Assembly (NCBI RefSeq): GCF_029962835.1
Contig: NC_080583.1
Coordinates: 52,865,658 to 52,929,657 of the forward strand
Length of the DNA stretch: 64,000 bases
Direction: 5' to 3'
DNA from: Magnolia sinica
Taxonomy: Eukaryota > Streptophyta > Magnoliopsida > Magnoliales > Magnoliaceae
Shown: positions 57,231-64,000 of the stretch, piece after piece
How the letters are laid out: every line of letters begins with the position of its first letter
How positions within the stretch are numbered: the stretch's first letter is position 1
Made by a program: the position numbers and the translations under genes
Notes under the pieces: model-generated
Told to the model about the DNA's origin: nothing
Database searches by the model: none
What the model saw: the letters and a program-made list of their open reading frames with translations, nothing else

Positions 57231-57910
57231 AGAAACTTGAAGTATCAGGGAGACTTACAAAATGAGCAATCAAGCTTAGCGAGTTCCACATCAAGTATCA
57301 ACCCTAGACAACGATCAAAGGTCAAGCGGTGGTCGACTTCATCAATAAGCTCATACCCGAGAACAACCTAAGTCCTGCCGAGATGGATCATGCAGAGATG
57401 GAGTCTAGCCATATCACCGAACTAGGCCATGCGAGTTGGAATCCAGTCCCAACGTCTAGCCTGAGTAGGCCGAACATCAGATGGCCGACCTAGATCAGCC
57501 GACATGGACATTGTATGTTGATGGCTCATCCAATTCCAAAGGCAGCGGGGCCGACATAATTCTGAAGGCTCCCGACCCGACATGCATGCAATATACCTTA
57601 AGATTTGGATTCTAAGCATCAAACAATGTAGCAGAATACGAAGCGCTATTAGCCATACTCAGGTTGGAAGCTACTATGGGAGCCCAACACTTGGAAGTTC
57701 ACAGCGACTCACAACTCATCGTTAACTAGATAGCCAACGAGTACCAGGCCAAAAGGAAACAAATGAAAGCCTATTTGCAAAGAGCCCGAGAGTTGATCAG
57801 CAAATTCCCAAAGCGCAACATCAGCCTGATCCCCAGAGCGAAAAACTCTAAAGTAGACGTGCTGGCAAAGCTGGCCACAACAGTTGAGAACGATATCCCA
57901 AGACCGATCC
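57231..57910 (+). pseudogene. Second (archaeal-type) RNase H of the Tat clade, broken
   Basis: LYVDGSSNSKGSGADIIL near 57510, then ASNNVAEYEALLAILRLEA and LEVHSDSQLIVN near 57700. This additional RNase H between the Gypsy RNase H and integrase is diagnostic of the Tat clade. Stops interrupt it, for example at about 57613 and 57727. Confidence 0.85.
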
Positions 57911-59224
57911 TGATTGAGTTCCTAACCGAACCAAGTGTTAATGAACCCAATCCAGGCACATTTCTCTTGATAAATTCAGAACCGACCTGGATGGACCCAA
58001 TAACTGACAACCTCAAGGAGAGAAAGTTACCCAAAAGCCATTCAGAGGCGCGCAGGCTCCGAGCCAGAGCAGCTCGCTACACCATAGTCCAAGATACCTT
58101 GCACAAAAAAATGATTCTTTCTCTCCTACCTCAGATGTCTCCAACCTAAAGAAGTCGAGTGCGTCCTCAAAGAAATTCACGAAGGCATTTGCGGAAACCA
58201 CTCCGGTAGCCGAGCCCTCACGCACAAAGTCATTCAATAAGGGTACTTTTAGCTGACCATCTAAACGGATGCTCGACAATACACTCAGAAATATGACAAG
58301 CGTTAGCGATTCGCGACGATACCCCGATAGCCTCCCTAGCAATTAACCCCTATGACCAGACTATGACTGTTTGCCCAATGGGGAATCGACACCATTAGTC
58401 CCTTACCAACTGGCAAAGGGCGGACTAAATTTGTGGTTATTGCAGTCCACTATTTCACCAAATGGGTCGAGGCCGAGCCCCTAGCCAAGATCATCGAGTA
58501 AAAAATTACGGACTTCGTCTGGAAGACTATTATATACCGGTACAGAATCCCCCACATGATCATTTCGGACAACAGGAAATGGTTCGACAATAAGATATTT
58601 GAAGGTATGTGTGAAAATCTCGAGATCCGGAATGTCTATTCATCACCTCGGCACCCACAAGCTAACAGACAGGTCGAAGTAGTCAATAAGATTATCAAGA
58701 ATCATCTCCGAATGAAGCTCGAGAAAGCCAAAGGATCTTGGATAGAAGAGCTTCCCCATGTCCTCTGGGCATATCGGAATACCGCCCATACGGCCACAGG
58801 AGAAACCCTTTTTTCCTTGGCCTTCGGCACTGAGGTCGTTATCCCAGTTCAGATCGGGCTACCGACTACTCTAACCCACTCCTATGATGAACAAGAAAAC
58901 ACCAAACAAATGGCACTGGATCTCGACCATATCAAAGAAAGAAGGGATCAAACCCGGGTCAAGGTCATAATTCGGCAACAGTAGGTTTCCCGTTTCTACA
59001 ACTCCAAAGTGAAGGCGAGAAGGTTCCAAGTTGGAGACTTAGTCCTCCTCATAACCTTCCAGAACGCCAAGGAACCTAGCTTAGGAACCTTGGGCCCGAA
59101 CTGGGAAGGACTCTACATAGTAATAAGCATGAACCGACCAAGATCGTATTCACTCAAAGACTTGGAAGGATGACTCTTACCACATCCATAGAATGCCAAG
59201 CATCTAAAAATCTACTACGCATAG
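57911..59224 (+). pseudogene. Gypsy Tat-clade integrase, broken
   Basis: EIHEGICGNHSGSRAL (zinc-binding region), WGIDTISPLPTGKGRTKFVV (first catalytic D), MIISDNRKWFDN (second D) and ANRQVEVVNKIIKNHL (catalytic E) are all recognisable. The C-terminal VKARRFQVGDLVL and NWEGLYIV blocks complete it, ending near the TAG at 59222. The best segment is 58556-58984. Several stops upstream, between 58220 and 58340, disrupt the zinc-binding part. Confidence 0.85.
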
Positions 59225-59716
59225 GAGCCGACCTAGCCCGAGCACAAAGTCTACTTTCTCACTATTTTTAGTCTACATTGGAACTATTGCAATAAAAACT
59301 CCGAGGTCGGGACAAGTTTACTTCCTACTTTCATGTCTACAAACGATCCATCTACTAAGGGCTTCCTACAATACAAGGGAAGAACAACCCTCACTGATGG
59401 GCCGACCCTTCAAGAAGAGGTTAGGCCATAAGCTATCGCCACTACTTGGGTCGTGCGATTTGCAATAAGGACGATACTCTTAAAATACAGAAGTATCCGA
59501 CCTATGAAAATGCTCAACCAAGAATCATAGATTCGCAAGGTAAAAATGACTAAGGGCTCAACCTCGTTACAAAACATTGACGTACCCATTGTAAAACCTA
59601 CCTATCTACTCAAAATGATCATTGCAATGAATAAAAAGCATCTTTTCATTAAAAATAACTTGAAGAGGTACATTGCAAAAAGCCAAAACTTATAATAAAA
59701 AGGGGAGAGGAAAGAG
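59225..59716 (+). mobile_element. Gypsy Tat-clade spacer after pol
   Basis: Non-coding element sequence between integrase and the antisense frame. No LTR found. Confidence 0.5.
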
Positions 59717-60075
59717 TCACGATGCTGCGGGGGGCTGCTTGGAGGGTGAGTCCTCTGGAGGCACCTCGAAATCGGAGTCGACCTCCTCAAAGGCTAAGAG
59801 GTCAAACTCAAGATGCGCTCCTTTTATGTCCTCAAGGCACTTCTCGTACCTGAGGCCATATAGGGCGTCCCTATCCTCCGTATACTCCTTGGAGGACTTA
59901 AACTCATCCACAGCTGTTGCCCGAGCTGAAGAAATAGTTCCTTGGGCTTCCTTTATCTTTACATCGAAGGAGTGGCTCAGCCCATTCAGGTCTAACTTCC
60001 ACCGAGCTCCTCTCTCTAAATCATTGGCAAGCAGCTTCTTCGACGCCTCCAGCTTGGTTGACGTACACTTCCATC
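59717..60075 (-). pseudogene. Antisense ORF of the Tat-clade element (C-terminal part)
   Basis: The minus strand reads KLEASKKLLANDLERGARW, LNGLSHSFDVKIKEAQGTIS, SSKEYTEDRDALYGLRYEKC and an acidic tail ending in PSKQPPAAS and TAG. Tat-lineage elements commonly carry such an antisense frame between pol and the 3' LTR, with a coiled-coil-like body and an acidic end. The frame is open over about 115 codons, in contrast with the heavily broken gag-pol, but no start region is recognised before the similarity stops near 60075. Confidence 0.6.
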
Positions 60076-61302
60076 GGAGGCTCCCACAAAAGACTTTAAT
60101 TAGCTTTCTATAGGCTAACCAACAACTACTGTCTTAATCCAAGGACCTACGTTTACTCCTACCAGAGGCTCTTACAAATATTAACACGTACACACCCATG
60201 TCTGATGGCCTACAGAAGAACTTGATTTAAGCCCCACATAAGAGCCAATATTCTAAACAAGAACTTGGATTTAGGCCCTACACAAGATCCAATGTCCTAC
60301 ACAAGAACCTGGTCAAGTTTAGATCATAAATCTTATCCTCAATCTTACACAAGGAAAGAAAGTATACAGACTCTTACGCTTGATAACTTATTTGTCGGAT
60401 TGAACCCCTTTTGTAGTGCTATCTTAGGTTGTTTGATTGATGTTCTCGTATGCTTCAATCATCTCCTCTTTGCTCCCCTGATTATGATGCCAATGTTTTG
60501 CCAAAGCTTTAGCTCTAAGATTAAACATCTTGCATGTAGTGCTCCTTTGAAGTGACCAAGGTGATGGGAGGTTGATTGAATCTCCTACAACTAATAGGAA
60601 GTTATAATTCCTAAGGGATTCACCTATACGGGTCTTCTAGAGGGTTTAAACAATGGCATGCCTATAAAGTGTGAGTTTAATCTTTAAAAAATGGAGGAGT
60701 TTAATCACATTCTCAAAGTGGAGGTTGGAATCCTCATTAGAGTGTTAATATCAAGAAAGATGACTTAAAACTCTTTGATTTAAAGGCTTGGGATGAGAAA
60801 TATGATCATGAAATCACCTAAGCTTCTATTGCACAAAAAATTCATGAAAATGCCCAAGAACCGAACGCCCTTTATAAAAAGTTTAAGCTCCAATGGTCAG
60901 AAAATGGACAAATAATGGTTTTATCGATGCCATCAAACGGTCTTAGAAGCCATTGAATAGTCTTTAATGCTATCGAGTTGACATTCAATGCTATCGAGAA
61001 AATCAAATAATATGATTAATTCTTTTTAGACATATCTAAGTTACATATTCGAAGTCATCGAGTGGTCTTTGAGAAAATCAGATAAAATGATTTGTTCATG
61101 CTAGACATATCTAAATTTCCTAGTTGATGCCATCAAAGATCCCTCGAGATTTTCTCGAAGAAATCGAGCACCACTCGAAATCTACTGTTTTTGGCATATG
61201 TTTTCACAACAGCTTCGTACCCCTTCTAGCCTTACTTATCATATTCTAATTAGGTTCCTAAGACTAAAGGATGATTAATAAGGTTTACCTATTGAGCCAA
61301 GA
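60076..61302. other. Unresolved repetitive interval
   Basis: No gene. Several CATCGAG / CATCAAA words near 60925-61180 resemble those in the Copia LTR at 30405-30480, so part of this may be an LTR fragment. No ends or primer site found. Confidence 0.3.
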
Positions 61303-64000
61303 TGTAATGTCTCGGAAAAAACCATACAATGACCCGAGTATCACCTCAGGCAGAAATCGCTAAGGATCGAATCATGTAGAAATTAGATAAAAAATAATTA
61401 AGTACTAAACTGAATTAATCAGTGAATTAGCTCGAATCACTTTCTATACGAGCTGCAAGACCCAAAACCATTAGAATCGCTGACTCTACATTACCCAAAA
61501 ACCTAGGATCCATCTCAAAACCCAGTTGCTCTCGGGAGCATCTTGAAACTCCGTAGTGGACCTGGATCGCCCGTCGAAAGTTCGATTAATGTGAAACTAT
61601 GCGGTTATGACCGCCTTACTGGGCTTGACAACCATCTCGAAAATCAAGTCCAAATAGTATTCAGAAATGCACAACTTGAGCCCGGAGCGAAGTGTTTGAG
61701 AAACGTGAATATCTTTAGAAAACAAACTCAAACTTAAGTGAATTGTGTCATTCACTTGTAGGCCAAATTTAAGATTTCAAACCGTCAGATTTTGACCTAA
61801 CTACACCCTTGGATCAAGGAAAATTTCTAACACATGTCAGTGTACCTGTGACCCTGATCGAGTGACAATAGTCGTTGAACTGAAACTGGTCCTCCGCGGT
61901 CGATCTACTAATTTGATCATACCAAAATCTTAACTTGACATAGATCCATTGTCAGGGAACTTTCTCCGGACCGTATATAGAAAATGGGCCTCCAGATGAG
62001 CTCCGTTGGCCCGAAACAGCCGCCCTTTGGATATATCCTAAGTATACCATGTCCCTGGGGCCATTGACATCAGTTTTGGGCTTATATAAGGGCCTTCACC
62101 CACCCCTCTCTCATTCCATACGAATTCCCTAAACCCTAGGAGAGAGAAGAGAGAAAAGAGAAGGAAAGAGTGAGGTGAAGTGAGAGAAAGTGAGAGAGAG
62201 TTGTTAGGATTCATTCCCACCGCTCCACGTGCCAAATCATCCTACCTGTATCGCTATACCGGCGATTTTGACTATGTTCTTGGGTAAAAAATCTTAACCC
62301 TAATCTATTTTAGGTAGCCAAATAGATAAATCGGTGAAATAGCTAACATATTTCATGGTATAGGTTGTCGTTGTGTCGTAGATAAAGGCATAGTGTTCGA
62401 ACTGAATTCGATACGAGTTTACCAAAAGAAGGTGCGGATTATAAATATTTAGGTTATAGTTTTTAAGGCTTTCAATGTCAATTAATGATTTATGACTGAC
62501 TTGATTGCTATCACATATGCTTAGATGCGATGTTTTCTGCGTATTACATATATATATGAACTATGTTGACATTAATGCGTTCCATGTGTTTGTTGAAATG
62601 TTTGTATGAATATGGAATTATGATTTGTACTTGCCATGATTTTGGTTTGAGAATACATGATTGTCGTACGTGTGGCAACTCCTCTGTGAAAGGATTTGCT
62701 ATAATATACGTTATAACCAATTTATTACATGTATGTGATATGTATGGTCTAAGTGTTTGATAAAATACCTGAATGAGAAAATGCTTGTTGAAATGTATTT
62801 AACGAGGGCGTTGAGATAGGGTTCTCAATTACCTTATCTATAGTTACAGTTTTCTTCATATAAACTATATCGCTATTACGTGTTTTTTGGTTGAAATGCC
62901 TTTGTATGATAACATGTACACTATGTGTTTGTTAAAATGCTCAAATAAGGGTTATATTTGGATTGGTTGTCACATGCTGTCTTTGACTATCACATGTGAA
63001 TACTATTGCTTTGGAGTGTGATTGGGGCTACGATGTATTCCAGGCAATCGGTAATGGTTTACGATCGGTGGCCGAACTGTTTTAGCCACGATGGATACGT
63101 TTAATGAATCCGAGTTGTACGATGATTATCGACAGTGGTTAGGCCACAAGGAGTGCGTATGCACTCCATATCGATGAATTCAACGCACGCTCGTACCAGT
63201 TGAGCTTGTCAAGTAACCCGATTGACCTAATGTATGTTCATCATGTATGGACGCTACTGTTTGAATCTAAGGTACCACTTACCAGCATAAAGCCTGTTTA
63301 ACCTTGGTACCACGATCTGCTAAGACTCATGAGTCAGGCATGGTGGTATGGGATACCATGGTCGAGCTATCAGCCTACACTAGGGTGACGAGCCTCCCCG
63401 TAGTGTCAAGTGAGCAAACCAAACTCGTGAGCCGAATACAGTGGTATAAGACACTGTATTCGAGCTATCGGCTTACGATCATGTGACAAGCCTCTCGTAG
63501 TGACCTCGAGTATACATTAGGACTATGTTAAGGTGACGAGCCTTTCCGTAGTGACTTCGAGTATAAACTAGGCCTGCGCTGAGGTGATGAGCCTCTTCAT
63601 AACGACCTGAAACTGTCATCGTATGCGACTAACTAGGATTGACGACCCTAGATGGATCATTATTTCGGTCAATGATATAAAGGGAGGTACCTTAGCTTCC
63701 CAAACCTCTTGTATGAATAGGTCTAATTAAGAACTTGGCTAATCATGCACATGCACCGCATTGCATGTGCCTTTGGTGTTAGAGTTGAGCATAGCGGGAG
63801 TGTTGCATGAGCGACCGTGAGATGATGTCGCAGAGGGAGTGCAAGCGAGGGCATATATCATTAATACATACCATCCTTGCATTAACCAGAGTACTTAGAA
63901 ATACTTGTTGTATTGCTTTATCATTACTGCTTGACTGGATTGATAACATGTTAACCTTTATCTTATAGCTCCACTGAGTTGATCACTCACTCCCACTCTA
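61303..64000 (+). mobile_element. Family C LTR C2, runs off the window
   Basis: It begins TGTAATGTCTCGG and matches C1 (17004 onward) in order: promoter, pyrimidine leader, GGTGACGAGCC modules and the ACTCACTCCCACTCT block at the very end of the window. TATATAAG is at 62083-62090. Whether it is a solo LTR or the 5' LTR of a longer element cannot be seen. Confidence 0.8.

Noticed and set aside
53019..59224. Possible integrated pararetrovirus
   Set aside because: The gag, protease, RT, double RNase H, integrase order and antisense ORF are those of a Tat-clade Gypsy retrotransposon; no movement-protein-like frame is present.

Overview
This is plant nuclear DNA made almost entirely of transposable elements, many nested inside one another. 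No intact host gene is visible. The very frequent GTGGGCCCACC ... ATCCACACCGTCCATCC repeat words, the palindromic elements built from them, and the mixture of Copia, Gypsy (Tat-type), hAT and CACTA elements suggest a large-genome angiosperm, most likely a magnoliid. The magnoliid placement rests on my memory of that repeat family and is an inference.

Layout. 1-4870: palindromic (foldback) elements bounded by AT/GA microsatellites. 5.5-16.5 kb: a LINE 3' end, a Copia LTR with leader, a trimmed piece of a large LTR (family E), then a second copy of the Copia LTR and leader that carries a solo LTR (family D) and runs into a decayed Copia gag-pol. 16.9-30.5 kb: a second, reverse-strand Copia element whose gag is split twice. 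One split is a 2.4 kb hAT-type element (8-bp target duplication, 7/8 identical). The other is a family C solo LTR (target duplication CCACC), which holds an end-trimmed family E LTR flanked by a perfect 138-bp repeat, which in turn holds a family D solo LTR (target duplication GTGAT). 33.1-33.4 kb: a fragment resembling the N-terminal exon of a DEAD-box RNA helicase.

33.36-52.98 kb: a roughly 19.6 kb CACTA-like element (imperfect CACTA ends, TTC target duplication, subterminal GACGGCTAAAA-type repeats). I saw no transposase. It carries exon-and-intron fragments of host genes: an NRPE1-like largest subunit of RNA polymerase V, tandemly repeated; a transportin-SR (MOS14)-like importin, three exons; and a plasma-membrane H+-ATPase, three exons. 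A 5.6 kb solo LTR (family E, target duplication TAAGG) sits inside it. 53.0-60.1 kb: a Gypsy Tat-clade element with LTR, gag, protease, RT/RNase H, second RNase H, integrase and the antisense ORF of that clade, all riddled with stops. 61.3 kb to the end: a family C LTR that runs off the window.

How it works together: this is a record of successive insertions and LTR-LTR deletions rather than a set of cooperating genes. The points most worth attention are the gene-carrying CACTA with an RNA-silencing polymerase fragment, the long direct repeats around end-trimmed LTR pieces, a conserved acidic reading frame at the end of two LTR families, and a Copia gag start codon inside the LTR that could be spliced in frame to gag.
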